From positions 7,619,124 to 7,683,123 of the forward strand of contig NC_054755.1 of the NCBI RefSeq assembly GCF_018143015.1: a stretch of DNA of 64,000 bases. The letters are read 5' to 3'. Numbering within the stretch: the stretch's first letter is position 1; every line of letters starts with the position of its first letter. Under the pieces are notes generated by a model, which worked only from the letters and a program-made list of their open reading frames with translations, was not told the origin of the DNA and made no database searches. The stretch is from Lytechinus variegatus (lineage: Eukaryota > Echinodermata > Echinoidea > Temnopleuroida > Toxopneustidae). The translations under genes were made by a program, and so were the position numbers. Below, piece by piece: positions 1 through 13,800 of the stretch.

Positions 1-17
1 TTTTAAAACAAAATTCC

Positions 18-281
18 AGGGCCACGTCTTACAAAGAATTACCATTGAACCAACCAGTTGTAACTGTATGGAAATCCATCAGTGCCATAATTTTTTCTAC
101 AGGAAATTTGAATGTCCTTTGTAAACAAAGCGAAGCACACTGAATTTTCAAGAAAACAATGAATACACATCATAGTTGGAAAATATTTTGAACAAACTTG
201 CATAATAGATGTTGACGTTGCTGGCCGTCCATAGTTGTGAGTGATCAGCTCAATCGCAACTCTTGAAGACAGGGTTTTGAT
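18..281. mobile_element. Foldback element, family GTCTTACAAAG (copy 1)
   Basis: Aligns over its whole length with the copy at 16215-16486. Shared stretches include the ends (GTCTTACAAAGA, AATCGCAACTCTT) and internal TTTGTAAACAAAG and GTTGAC..TGCTGGC. Both ends are diverged inverted repeats. It has no coding capacity, as expected of a non-autonomous DNA transposon. Confidence 0.75.
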
Positions 282-1749
282 CTAGACTATCCTTTCTCTG
301 TTAAGGAGAATTCCCTCCAAAAAATAGGCAGTAATTCATGTAGTTGAATAAAATTGGCGAATTTAAATGAATTAATAAAAATATCAGATTGATCTTTAGC
401 AGATGTATGTTCATTGCATGTTCAGATATTGATTATATTTAAGGAATTCGATGAATGAATCAATCACTCAATATAAAGATTGAAAGATATACATGTATTT
501 TCAGCACTTAAACACACATGTGTATTGACCAAAATAAATTCAATGAAAAGCAAAATGTTCCATGTACAGTAGAGACAAAAATTATGGTTGCTTCCAATTT
601 TAAATTCAGACGTTTTGGTTGCACTTTTTAGAAGTTAAATGTTGGTGGCATAGAGTCATTAAAGTGAACATATGTCTTAAATATTCATAAATCATGGTGA
701 CATTTCGGAATGCCAATCTACCACAAATTACAGTGGGGAAAATTGTGGTCTTGGTTTGAGGTATTTACATGTAACTTTGATCATGGATTCATGTATTTTT
801 GTGCTTTCCAAACTTTGTCAGGGAATCACACTAAAAATTATCTACAATTTTATTTGTAACATATTGTATTTTTATTGTAAATACAATTATGTTGAACTCA
901 AATGGATGCCTGCAATACAAAGTACTATGTATGTATGTAACAAAGGTCTTGCATGTATGTAGCATTGTTAAATAGCTGAAGTCCCAGATTTCCAGTTCAT
1001 AGAAAAATAATGCTGAAAATTCAATGAAATGCTTTGATGATGAATAAATTAGTATCATGGTGTTTTTCTTAGCATGGAAAGTTCACAAAACAATATGATT
1101 TATGACTTTTTTTTCAATAAAATTGGAATATGCTACTATAGAAAAGTAAAATTGAAAAAAAAAAACAATAACAGAATCAAATCTCAACCAAAAACATAGA
1201 AAAACAAATACAAGAAATTGACAATAATCTCCAAGTCACCTTTATGAAAGGATCCACAAGGAATTTTGCCTGAAGTTACCTGAGCACTCGCAAAGGAAAT
1301 ACTTTGCATAGTTTGCATTAGGAGTAATGTACTATGTTTACCAGAGATAGTGTTTAGCGAGGTGCTTGATTGAAAAAGTAATGTATTCTGACACTGCAGC
1401 AGATCAGAGGAAGGGATGCATGCCATCGCCATCTGGCCAAGAATTTTCTTCTTTCCTGTCTCGTTTGTTATTCTGTCTCTTCGTTTATCGTCATCTCTAT
1501 GTATTTCTGTTTTGTCCCTTTTTCTCTTTGCATTAAATGTGTAGTTATTTAGGCTATAAGCCTATTTACATGTAGTAAAGTTTTCTTTTGCTGTTCTTTC
1601 TTTCTCCACTTCTTTTTTGCCCCCCTCTATTTCTCTACATGTGTACATCTCTTCCTTCCTTTTCAGCAACCCCTCTCTTGCTCTTTCCGCCACTCCATCT
1701 TGTCCCCCCTCTCTCTTCTTGTGTATCCTCCCTCCTTCTCTCTCTCAAG

Positions 1750-2171
1750 AGGTGGTTTCAAACCGCCTCGATCAGAAGAATCCCCGTTAAATTACGAGAA
1801 CTTTCTTGAGGCTAAAAAATACCCATTAATTATTCTTGCATTCACACCGCCCCGAAACGTACCTTTCGTAATAAGTTCCTGAAGTTACGAGCATGCGCAG
1901 TATGGTCTGCTATGCAAGCGAGGCGCGAGATTCAAAATCACTAGCTCAGCAGCCACCCAACGCGCTGCCCAGGCCAAAAGTTCCCGTAAATTGCTTTCAC
2001 ATTGCCAAAATACCTGCGACCTTGGAAAAATCCCAGCGAAAGTTCTTGTAATTTCGCCAAGTACCTAATATTTAGCGGGTACTTTCTTTCGGGGAAATTA
2101 TGCATACCTGTAGTTTGCTTTCACATTATGTACCTGGAACTGCCGAACTTCGAGGCAGTCTGAAACCACCT
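1750..2171. mobile_element. Foldback DNA element with AGGTGGTTTCA ends
   Basis: The left end AGGTGGTTTCAAACCGCC and the right end, which ends TGAAACCACCT, are inverted repeats about 420 bp apart. The interior is richer in GC than the surroundings and has a CGAAA..TTTCG internal symmetry. No reading frame of a transposase is present, so it is a probable MITE. Confidence 0.7.
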
Positions 2172-2226
2172 TCTGTCCTTCTTCTATCCCTAAATTCTCT
2201 CTCCATCTCCTGAATATATTCTCAAT

Positions 2227-2523
2227 GGCCCGTATTCTGAAGTCAGGTTTAACTCTGTGCTAAAATTATGGGAAGCCAAAAGTGTCAAAATTTTTATGAA
2301 GTTGTATGTTTCCTATGTTTAATGTGCTCTTTCCTGATTCATCGATGGTGAAGACAATCACCTATTTTATATACTTCTTAGACAATTATGAATGATTTGA
2401 GAGCCAAATGAGCTGAAATGTGATATCTCTCCCGTTAGTGATTTATGTAAGAAGTGGCTATCCATACTTTAACCACAACTTTAAACCTGAGTTTAAGTTA
2501 AACCCGACTTCAGAATACGGGCC
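2227..2523. mobile_element. Foldback DNA element with GGCCCGTATTCTGAAGTC ends
   Basis: The left end GGCCCGTATTCTGAAGTC is matched by its exact reverse complement at the right end (GACTTCAGAATACGGGCC). The next bases (AGGTTTAAC against GTTAAACCC) extend the repeat to about 28 bp. A diverged relative, interrupted by another element, lies at 18796-19403. Confidence 0.8.
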
Positions 2524-3047
2524 ATTCTGTCATAGTATACTTCTGCATGTTTCATCTCTTTCTCTCCCTAATTGTCTCCTTGTCTAGTGTTTTTCCTGTA
2601 TACATTTCTATGTTTCATTACTTCCTGTATGCGCCTTGTACATCATTGGATGCACCCTACCCAGTTCTCTGCTAGACATCTATCTCATCCATTCCGTCCT
2701 GGACAGACACATCTTGTAAGACAATCAGTTGGTTCAGAGTCTCCCTGTTCAGGCCTCTCTACCACCATTGTACAACACATTGTCACATTCATGTAGGCTA
2801 CGCAAATGCTTCCGAACATTAGTTATCTTTTCAAGGTGATGTGTTGATGCAATCTGTTATGGTTGCTCATTAAAAGTGGGTACATGCTCTGGTGATCCTT
2901 ATGCAAATAAATGTAGTCTTTTAATATCAAGCTTGATTCGTGTATGGGATTCCTATGATGATCAAAGCAAAAATAAAGTTAAAACTGTAGTATGCAAAAT
3001 ACATGCTAAATAGATCAGTTTTAGACGTGAATATATTGTTTAGAGGA

Positions 3048-3342
3048 AGGGGGGCATTGTGGTTTAGTGGTTATTGGCTGGTTTTTCAATCTGAAGGACT
3101 AGGGTTCAATTACAAGCCATGTTGTGTTTTCCATCAGCAAGAAATTTACCCACATTGTGCTGCACTCAACCCAGGTGAGGTGAATGGGTACCTGGTAGGA
3201 AGAAATTCTGTGAATGCTGGAGCACTTTTAGGCAGCTCAGCTAAAGCCGGGGTAATAATGATAGCAGTGCCCGCTGGGAGAACACTTTTCGGAACTGAAG
3301 TGGCTACCCTGGCTGATATTTTGTTATTGTTATTATTATGGA
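3048..3342 (+). mobile_element. tRNA-derived SINE
   Basis: A tRNA-like head has an A-box-like TGGTTTAGTGGTTATTGG at 3060 and a B-box-like GGGTTCAATTA at 3102. A unique body follows (ACCCAGGTGAGGTGAATGGG), and the element ends in a TTATTGTTATTATTATGG tail. The body resembles the element at 21595-21850. The SINE, not a gene, explains the 115-codon open frame here. Confidence 0.75.
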
Positions 3343-5261
3343 AAGATTGATAAATTATGATAAATGGATTTGAATTTATGAATATAATTATAAAATGCCT
3401 GGGTTGCGGGCCCCACTTGCTATACTACAAATCCACTGGGTCATTCTTCGTGTGTCCAAATAAATTTTCGCAATGTTCAAGAAGAACTCGGTCTGAAAGA
3501 CTACACTACAATGCCTTTGAGGACTATATTTGTAAAATCTATTAGGCTGTGCAATTTGACAGAATTCAAATTAGATTCGAATTGGTTTGCCTCCTGCCGA
3601 ACTTGATGTAAATACCTCCAGTTTAGATGCCATGTCTGTGTTAAAAGCATTTAAGTATGACGCTGCCTCCACGTAATGTTGTAAGTCGATGTCTTTAAAG
3701 GGAAAGCTTGTCTGCCCTTGGCATTGTACATTGCAGTTAATAAAGATTAATGAAAAACAAAACCCCTAAAGGTTCAACCAGTCATATAAAAATAACACAG
3801 AAAATTCATTTAGAATTCTCAGAAAAAAGTCATGCTTTAGGGATGAGCAAAAATGATTGATATTTATAGTTTTAGCTAGCAAGACTGATTACTTTAAGCT
3901 TGAGAAAGTCCATAGGATAGATTTAAGTTTGAAGATTTTAGCATTTCAATCCCTCATGACACCTTTCTGCCCTTTTTCCACTTTTATCATCATCTGCTTG
4001 TATAGTGTACACTGAATTTATTTTATGCTTGATTTCCCCCTTTAAGATAAAAAATAACACTTACTATGCTGTAATATAATCAACAAAATTCATTTTCATG
4101 CTTGATTTCCACCTTTAGAATAAAATTGACACTTTATAAGTAGAGTTAAGCCATTACCACTTTCATGTATGGTTAAACACTTTATAAATTGTTTATCATA
4201 ATAACACTGTTGTCAAGGTAAACCAATCAAAAGTTGGCTCTGCTTTCATTTCCTTTGATGCCTGCCAATTCTTGTCCAGCATAATTTGAGTTTATACATA
4301 TTTAACAACATTTGCCCTATTTCTTGCCTGGGTACAACCCTACTTATTGCTGCATTATTAGTTTGCTATCTGTTTATCTGTTGCAGTTTTATGATTTTCA
4401 AACATATAATTTTGTAATATTACAACTATATTCAGTAGTTATTCTAAAAACATGTACATGTATTCTAATTTTGTATGTAATATCAGAATGATCAACATGC
4501 CCGTTCCATTGCTCTTAAGGACTCTTGAAAATTATAATTTATTATTGTTGTACACATACAATAAAGTTAACACTTTGGGAGAGTAAATGTAAAACAACAT
4601 GTCTGAATTATGGATGTTGCACGAGGCACTTGCACATAGAAGATGGATTGAAGTGACTAAACCCGCTCTATTTTTAAAACTTGACATTTGAATCCCTTGT
4701 GTTATAACACATGAACTTTAATGTGGTAAAAAGTGAGAGTTTGACATTTATGTTCTATATTTAACAACATTTACCCTATTTCGTGTTAATGCCCAAGTAA
4801 TATTCACATAATTGAGTTTGTGCGGTTGTGAAGTTCATTATTATAAAACCGAAGGGAAAGGGAGTAATCACAAACAAAAAGGAATACAGAAATGATAAAA
4901 GGAACAGAGTATTAAGGGAAGTAGGGGGAGGGTGGGTCGGAGGAGAAAAAAGAAGAAAGATATGCAACATGAAACGAAGAAGGAAGAACAGAAGAAAAAT
5001 ATCTGGATGGCCTTCGATATCAAATCAGTAATCAATGTTATTTGCATGTTCACAAAATAATTCTTTGTCATTTTATTGTTTTTCCTGTATATAATTTAAT
5101 AGTTTACATCAAACAATATCTTTAGCATAACACTGAATATAAATTATTCAAGCCATTTTATTCTTTTGAAACTTCTGAATTTTAAATTTATCATTTCAAC
5201 AATGACCTATACATGTGCCTTGCTTTAGGGCACCACATGTCTTCCAGACGCAACACCAAAA

Positions 5262-5470
5262 CGGAGGAGGTGCTAGCTCATTCGGTAGAGCAGGGTTTCT
5301 TATTCTGATGACCCGGGGTTTGATTCCCACTTGGTGCGCTAGTGCCCTGTGGTATAAGCATTTCAATCCTCATTACCAGGTCCCTGGAGAGGACCTAAAG
5401 CCATTGGTCTTCTGGTTGCTTGCTTACAAGCATTCATGGTTTCTTAGCAATCAGGTAAAAAAAAATCACT
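5262..5470 (+). mobile_element. tRNA-derived SINE-like repeat
   Basis: The head has an A-box-like TAGCTCATTCGGTAGAGCAG and a B-box-like GGTTTGATTCCC about 40 bases later, spacing close to that of a tRNA. The body (GTGCCCTGTGGTATAAGC) is non-coding. The anticodon arm does not fold well, so I call it a SINE or tRNA relic. Confidence 0.6.
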
Positions 5471-7701
5471 ACCAAATTACTACCAAAGAGAGGGAAACAT
5501 GACTTTAATATAAACCCAATCAGGTTAGGTTTATAAAATGGTGTACTAACAAAGTCCTCCGATACACAATTAATTTAGTCCCATGCTGAGTTGGATAGGT
5601 CAAAGTGAATTCAGACTGAACCAGATAGGTACGGTTTCCCCTCTGGGTAAAGGGGAAACCGTATTTTAGAGGGGGGGGGGGGGAGAGTACCCCCTGATAG
5701 TATATTGATGTTTTTGCAGTTTGTTGGGTTTTTGTTTTGCTTGTCAGATTTTTCTAAAGGATGTTTGGAAATGGTCTTGAACTGTGACCCCCTTTTTTGT
5801 CGTCAAGGTTTTTGTTTCCCTTCCTTACAAGGTTTTCCAAGTACACCACTATTTCCTTCGTCTCAGTAATAGTAAAATCCAATCATTGTATTACGTTCAC
5901 TTTTATTAAAAAATGTTAGTTGAGTTAATATTATAAGGACAGCCCTTCCCCCTATTTACTCTTAGGTCCATGTATCATTGTTTTATTTCATTTTAATTTG
6001 CTTATTTATTTAGTTATTTCATCTAACTCTCTGACATCCTTTTCAATAAGTTAAGCTTTTTAAAACAACACAATATTTTTGTTGCATTTTATTCTTTTAT
6101 TTTCTTTCTAAAACAAATCAATCCAAATTCCTCAGTCTTATAATGACCCTGGACATGCCTAGCTGTATCACCTCTGTGTGTCCAGTGTCCATGGTATATC
6201 TTGTTGTGATCCTACTTTCTTTAGTTATGAGTACATTTCCTTTTTAACCTGTGGGTGTGCTAAGTTTAACCTCCATGCAAACGTAGTACCTGGCTATGAA
6301 GTAAGGTAGATTATGGAGTTTCAAAAACAAACCCCTGATCTGATCTACTTTCATTATCCTGCACAGACTTTATCTCTACGTCTACTGTATATGCACATTT
6401 AGCAAATAATTTGATTACAGAGTTATGACTTTGTTTACAATAATGTACCCATATTTTTGTTTTCAGTTTTGATTTGTTTTTACTTTTCTTTAATTTTTAC
6501 ATGTCTTATTCTATCATTAAAGATTTGTTTTATAAACATGTATCCAAGCTTACAATATGTGAGACCGCTTTCAGTTCAGATAACAAACACTGTAATTCGC
6601 TGCATGAAATGTACCGTTTTTTGCATGTTCCTCAGTCATAATGAGGAATTTTTTTTATATTGTTTTGAAAATATTCTCTCTTTTAATATCTACATGTATG
6701 TGTATGTACTGTACATTTATGATCAAACATTGTATTTACAATCTTTTCTTCCATATTTGTTTGTATTTAATTTAGCCTTTATTAAGATTTTGTTTTTTAG
6801 ATTAGGTAATACTGATTCATTTCAAAATATATTTTGCCAAAGTTTATGTTTATATTGCTTTGGTGAAATTCTCTTGCTTGGTTTTCAGAGCATTTGTTTT
6901 GATAACTTGATATTTACTTGCTCATATGTACAAGGTGCTGTTAATGCGGGGCGCATATGTTAGTGAATGGGCATATGTTTAATGCATGGACATAGATGTA
7001 CATTGTATGACATATGTTTTACACATGTATATGTAAGGTGAGTACAGTTCATTATATGGTAGCCTACATTACATGCACTCCTTGGTATTGTCTGCTATTC
7101 CTGATACCGAGTTCCCACTGTCATGATTCGCGCTGCGTTCGAAACCGTGGTCTAAGTCATGGAGTATTCGAATCAGATGTTATAAGATCTTGGGGTCAGT
7201 TGTGGCAATCACTTTGATTGTAGAACAAATTTGGATTTCAGAAAAATGCAAGTGATCAGCTATGAAAGGCCTATCTTAACAGATCGCAAGAGACAGTAAG
7301 CCTACATGTAGTTACCACCTGTACTCAATAATGGGTAATTTTAAGTTCAGTGTTGACCTTTTGGTGTTGGTGTTAGGTCAATTTTTACACGATTACACCA
7401 AACATAAAATGAAGATGGTCCCGAAAAGTCACTCACTAGTTGTTGAGATGTCAATAATGTGATCTGGATCAGTTTTACAAACTCTGAATAAGTTCTAGAG
7501 CGAGGGGAATCAATCCAAATTTCAACACCAACACCAAGGCCAACACCGGACTTGAAATCGCCCAATGTACCAATACTGGTTGACATTTAGCTTTGTATTA
7601 AAGTTGGGTACATGAAAATAGGACAATATCATCATATTGACATTGTCACTGATCTTTATCACTGTTATGACTGTTTTAATTCTTTTGTTCTCCTTATGTA
7701 G

Positions 7702-7801
7702 CATGCAGGATGAGATTTCACTCTTCAATCATAAGATGAGGGAACTCAAGATGGCTGACTCAGGTTACTTGGAAGGAGATAAGAGGTGGTCCTCATCAGA
7801 G
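7702..7801 (+). CDS. LRCH: LRCH exon a (first in window)
   Basis: The exon follows a pyrimidine-rich acceptor ending in tatgtag and is closed by gtaaac. One base completes an upstream codon, then 33 codons begin MQDEISLFNHKMRELKMADS. The leading split codon means at least one further exon lies upstream. I read the first 7.7 kb in all frames and saw no plausible partner, so the upstream intron probably extends beyond the window. Confidence 0.82.
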
Positions 7802-10800
7802 GTAAACAACTAGGGCATGGGTTACAGTGCTGAGATCAGATGTAATCTTCAAATTCAAAACTTCATTCCCCCAAATCCTAATTTAAATTCCAAATGCCAA
7901 AATCCAAATGCCAAATTCCTAATTTCCAAATTCCAAATTCCTCATGCCAAATTGCAAATTGCTTACCGGTACTCCAAAAATGTTAAATTCCAAAGTCCAA
8001 AATTAATTGTCCAGATTCTTAATTCTAGCTTCCAGCTTCCAAATTCATAATAAAGATACTTCAAAGTCAAAATTCCAGACACTTCCAAATGCCAACTGCC
8101 AGCTTCCTGATAAATGCAGCTTTCAAATTCTGAATGTCATATTGTGCATTATAGGCTGTTGAAAATTTTTGTATTAGTTTTTTTTTTTAGATGCCAGCAT
8201 TTTTTCATTTCCAATTCCAAATAGATGCCAACTTCCTATGAGTCAATGTCTTCTGTAACTATACAGCGTAATTTTTCCTGAATTGAATCAGAGAAGTATC
8301 TACCCCATGACCTATTTTTGTTAGAAATGGAATATCTGCTTATCATTTTTGCTTATAGCCAAGCAATGAAGATGAAGAAGCCAAGTACCTAGCCGAGAGG
8401 GCGTCCCAACAGAAAGAAAAGAGGCAGCAGCAGAAATTCGCCCCTGATCCCCCTCCCCGGAGCTTCAGACCGAGCGACAACCACATCGACTACATCGACG
8501 CAGGCGAGGACGACGACGGCGGGGTGACGCCGACCCAGAGCCCTGTCCAAACCCCGACGTCGGTCGAGCTAGACCCATTTACGAAGGTGATTGATTATGT
8601 ATGTATCGGTGAACCAGTTTTTTATCTCAAATCTGCATGGATTGCTGATCGAAAAAGAAGCCAGTGCGCTGAATGCTATACTAAAGCTGACGTGGTCCAA
8701 GCAAAGACGCAAAGCTCTCACTCCAGGCATCATTTGTGCTTTTTTATTTCCTTCCACACAAGAAGCTTGTGCAGCAGGATTGGTTTGATGATCACTTTGA
8801 TTTATTCACTATCCCAAAGTCATGCACCCGTCTTCAGTCAGTAACATATTGAGGCACTGATTTTATTTTACAGTCAGATAAGAGCTGTTATTTTTTATAA
8901 AAGCTATGCATTAATAATGAATTGACCATTAACAAACAAATTAAAAAGAAAAAAAAACTTGTAAGAAAGAGCCAAAAATCTAATGTTTTCCTATGTTTAT
9001 GAAAGAGGACTGATTTATTTGATGAAGTCACGTTCTTCTACTTTGAAAATACAATCATTTTGCCTTACTAATAACTACAATAGGTTGCCACAATTTGTGA
9101 AAGGTAGCAAATGTGTTTGTTGGGGTTTTTCTTTTTTTTTCATAATGCAATTATTGAAAAGAGAAAAGTATTGATTGTTGTGAAAGATGGGCATAAAATC
9201 AATTTATCTCTATTTGGGCTTTTTGGGGCTTTATAGACCAACCAGACCATATTTCAAAAGTCATGATTATCCCCATTGAAACAGTATCCATTCATAATTT
9301 TGAAAGCATAATGCTGAAATGGCTAACAATAACATGAATGCAGTCCAGTCCCTTAACAACAAAACCAAAGAAAATACGAGGGGAAAGATGTAAAGTAATT
9401 CCTGAATGTCAAACAAATCTTCCAGCACCAAATAACGGTCAAAGCTCATATGCTTAACATTTCCACCTCTAACACCATATTACGTTTTACTTGGAAATAA
9501 TGATCTAAATGTGATTCTTTATTTTGCAGTGCTGAGTTTTGCAACTTAATTTTCTCTGGTAACATTTGCTTTTGATTTCCATCACCATTTTGTGGTCTAT
9601 TAGGCGGGGTTTGGGTTGGTTGTCTTTTAGATGCTCTTTAGAATAGACCATGTAGAATTAGTCCATCTGGGATTCGACCATTTGGGATTATACCACCTGG
9701 GATAATAACATGAAGAATCGGACAATCAAGGTTGAGACAATCTGAGATTAAGCCATCTGGGATGGGATAGATGCAGAGTCAGGTAAAAAAAAACTAAAAA
9801 ACTTTGTCTGGCTACTTTTTTGTTCAGCCAAAATTTAATTCATTGTATTACCCTCATGGAATTCCAGGGGTTTAGGAGCATTCAAGCCCCCATACAATTT
9901 TTTTTTCCTGAGGCGCAGTGATGCATCTGAAATGCACAATGGTTGGTCAGATTGACAGCATCACCAGCTGATTTATATTTGCTACATCCCTGCACCATTT
10001 TAAAATTTGTAATAATGGTAATTACGATAACCTATCATTGTTTCAGGATGATGAGCTTATTTTCTACGAGATTCAAAATCCAAACTTTTTTGAGGTATGA
10101 TTGCAACGAGAATGCGCCTTGTATTTTTGACTTCTATACTGAATTATCCGTTCTATTGAGAAAACTAACCAAGTAACCTTACATTAATACACTGGTATAC
10201 AAATTGTATTAATGATGTTCATGATATGAATAACACTACATACATGTATGGGCAATTTAATGAAGCATAATGACAGTCTTATTTTCAAACCATTACTCTT
10301 GAAAATGATTGTATTCCAACAGTTCTCGCTGTGATTGTTATGTACATTTCTGTTACATTAACATGTACAGTGAATTTTCAAAAATATTATTGCGCAGTTG
10401 TAGAGAAAAAATGCCTTTCTTATGTTGCGGAGTTTCTTCAGTGTCAGGATAAAGTTAGTTCATTTTTCCCTTTCAATAATGTTTTACCAAATCGTCTATG
10501 TGAATGGATAATAAAATTGATAATATTTGAAATAATGATGTTGATGGTGATGGTGATGATAATAATGATAATAACAATACATACGTAGTAAATTCATAGA
10601 GCACTTGATTATTCAACAAAAGTATATGTTTTCCTGCACCATGTAAAAACTGATACGCTTGTTACTACTATATAGATATAATTCAGGTTTTGATTTGGTA
10701 AATTATTAATTAATTATATAAATTATGAACTCAACAAGAACCGTTTGGTATTGTAAATTTTTGAGAGTGATGCTTTGAAACTTTCTGAATGCTACATGTA

Positions 10801-13800
10801 TTTCCACAACATTGAATTGCCCATATAGTAATGACTGGATTGTCTAATGTTATTACTCATTATCATGGATGCTTTTATATTTTATCTTTGTAATGTATTT
10901 AGCCTTTCTTTCCTTTTGATATCTATAAAAATGTTGATTTCAATATGGGCCTAAGGGGGGGGGGGGAGTGGTGGCACATACATGTACAACACTTGAAAAT
11001 AAATGGAGATGATAAATAGTGGTCGTCGTATTTCCACTTTTAGATTTTTATATGAATTCCCTCCTGTGTGGTTGATATTGCAGTCTTTATTTGCTAATAA
11101 ATTGGGTATTCTTCTCTAATCTGTTTAAAGACTTTAACAAAATGTTATGCCTCAATTACTGCAGAATCGTTATCACAGAAATATTGTCACTCGCCACTTG
11201 CATCAGACATATCATGGGTTGAAATCACACAAATTTCTTTGTTGATTTGAGTGATTTTAATTTCACTGATACTTTTTGCATTTTGAAAATTTTAATTGAT
11301 TTTCATTTTTGTTTATTTTGATGATACACCAAGCTAACATAGTCACCAATTTTTCTGATATTATTTCCCTCCTTTTTCCACATAGGCATGCCTTTACTGG
11401 GCTATGATTTACATGTACATGGTTACAGAGATGAGCTTAATTTATGCATGATTGATTTGAAGCATAAGAACAAAATTTTGAAATTTAAAAAATCATCCTC
11501 TATTTTGATATTCCTATGATTTCAGTTAAATTTTTGGCTTACCTAAATGGTTGAGAAAACAGAAAAAAATAATGTGACAGTATTTTATTGATTATCTTTC
11601 CTGGGAAGTAAAATGAAGTGTGGATTTGCTTCAAGGGTCTATCTTTGACTTTTTTTGAGACACTGCACCTGAAAGTATTATTATTATTAAACATTGAGGC
11701 TCCATAATTGCTGGCCCCATCCATATAATGATTTTAATGTGTTACATGTACATATAAATGTATTTGAAATATTGTAAAAACACTTTTACTTCAGTTCTTT
11801 TTATTTCAATTCAGTCAAGAAGTCATGTATACCTTATGCACAGAACATAATCAGATAGCTTTCTCATATCACATGTCTCATTTTTAAGTTGAACATTGGA
11901 AGTGTTTATGACCTGATTGTTATTATTTTTTTACAAGAAATGCTTTATACATATACCTCAAAAGCTGTCTAAGTGCATGAATGCTAACATTTTACCATAC
12001 ATTGTATTCAAACTGCATTGGGAGTACGTTATAATGCTCTAATTGTGCACTTTTGAATTGCCTTGGTTATCTTGAAAGATAAATAAAAAAAGGATTCTAA
12101 AGTCAAGATGAAACGTCCTTAAAACTTGCCGGTGAATTAATTTATGAGCTCAGAAAATGAAAATTTGTTGGTTCTCGATAGAATTTAGTCAAAATTGTGA
12201 TACAGATGGATGGTTGTTCTTTGATTTGCTACTGTGTAATGACTCCTTTGCTTTAAGGGCCACATAATTTGGATTATTCCATACATTAACGTGATTTCTT
12301 TGAACAAGGTATAGATGCTTGCGAGGGCTTAATTTCATGGTTTCCATGAACAAAAATTCAGAGGATTTATTGACAAAATTTGCATAAAATAAAACTGCTG
12401 AAAAATAACACTTATCCCATTCCTATGATAAATACTTAATTATGATGGAGACTAATTTCTCTCTTTATCATTCCTTTCTTCCCTTGCTGTTATTCAATTT
12501 CAAATTTCGACTTATTAGGAGCTGGAAAGGCAGAAGGCTCTGTACGAGGAGAAGAAGAGAGTGGCGAGAGAAGAACGACTAAGGTTAGAAACGGAGGAGG
12601 AGCAACGGAAGAAGAACGGAGAGCAAACGCATCTGAACAATGAAAGACTTTCTGTGAACTCTCGAGAAACGACTGGTGTAAGAAGGCTAAGCAATGAAAG
12701 TAGGTTACAAAAGCCAGGGGTCATCAGCGGGAACGAGGAGAGAAGACTAAGTGCCAGTAAACTAGCCAACGGGTCAACGGCAGCCACCACTAACGGAAAC
12801 AGGTAGGTTTGCATGGACTTTGCTCGGAGGGACTTCAGTTCTCACTACTAACATGCATGCATTTTGTTAGCTTGATTGGTCAAAGGTTGAGTCATGATGT
12901 TACGGTCGCACCAACGAAACCGAGTCTGGGGTCCTGTAACACAAAGATTAGCGATTAATCGTACATGTACGCTTGATTTTCATGATTTGATTGTACATTG
13001 TATTCAATGCAAGCAATTGCTAAGCTTTGTGTTTAATACAGGCCCCTGACCGATCAAAGCTATTGGCCCGAATTCACAAATGTGGTTTTTAAAACCATCT
13101 ATTGAACTTATGGTTTATGCAGATTTCCTGTATAAATTACGCTTATTTCCCGTGCACATTAAAAAATGTCCAATGCTGATGTGCGCTTTTGTCACAGCGC
13201 ACCAAATTAACGCCTGTTGCCATGGTTACATATGCTATTTATTCTTGAGTTTACTGTTTGAAGAGTGGTCTCATGAATTCAAAACAGTGTACTCATGAAT
13301 AAAATAGCATATTTAACCATGACATCAGGCATCAATGGCTTACTGTTACAACTGTAACAAAAGCGCGCATCAGCATTGGACATTTTTTTAATATGCGCGG
13401 TAAATATGCATAATTCATACAGGAAATCTGCATTAACCATGGGTTCAACCGATGGTTTAAAATAAAAAACACCTTTGTTAATTCGGGCCATTATGTTATT
13501 TTGAATGGCATATTTTCAGTCGATTTGGATTCGGTTTGGTTGGTGCGAGTGAATCATGAGAGTAGGGGAATTTGTGCATTGTGAGGAGTGGACTTGAGTT
13601 CTCCCATTCATTGTATAGGGGTGTAGGGTGTAGCTAGTAGTGAAAATACTAGTGTGTAAAAAAAATAACTCTTCTTATTTTCATCGACGTTAATCAACTT
13701 CTAGGGCCTGTAACACAAAGCTTAGCAATGATTGTAGAACAGCTTTCTATGATTGATTCCATTGACTACATGTATAATGTACAATCAGTCGTGAAATTCG

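Larger units (their letters stand above)
1..7701. other. LRCH intron or upstream region, repeats but no exon seen
   Basis: AT-rich DNA with no recognisable exon. It holds the foldback elements at 18-281, 1750-2171 and 2227-2523, SINE-like repeats at 3048-3342 and about 5262-5470, a poly-G run near 5671, and simple AT-rich sequence. Because the first exon seen starts with a split codon, most of this is probably intron. Confidence 0.6.
12880..13570. mobile_element. Host foldback element carrying two later insertions
   Basis: The arm GTCGCACCAACGAAACCGA near 12905 is matched in reverse complement by TCGGTTTGGTTGGTGCGA near 13530, and the outer TCATGAT words also match. Between the arms lie two complete elements of other families, so this looks like an older element hit twice. 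The outer limits are approximate. Confidence 0.55.

Noticed and set aside
6457..6963. 168-codon hydrophobic open frame
   Set aside because: Phe, Ile and Leu-rich product of T-rich intron DNA with no conserved motif and no codon bias like that of the exons.
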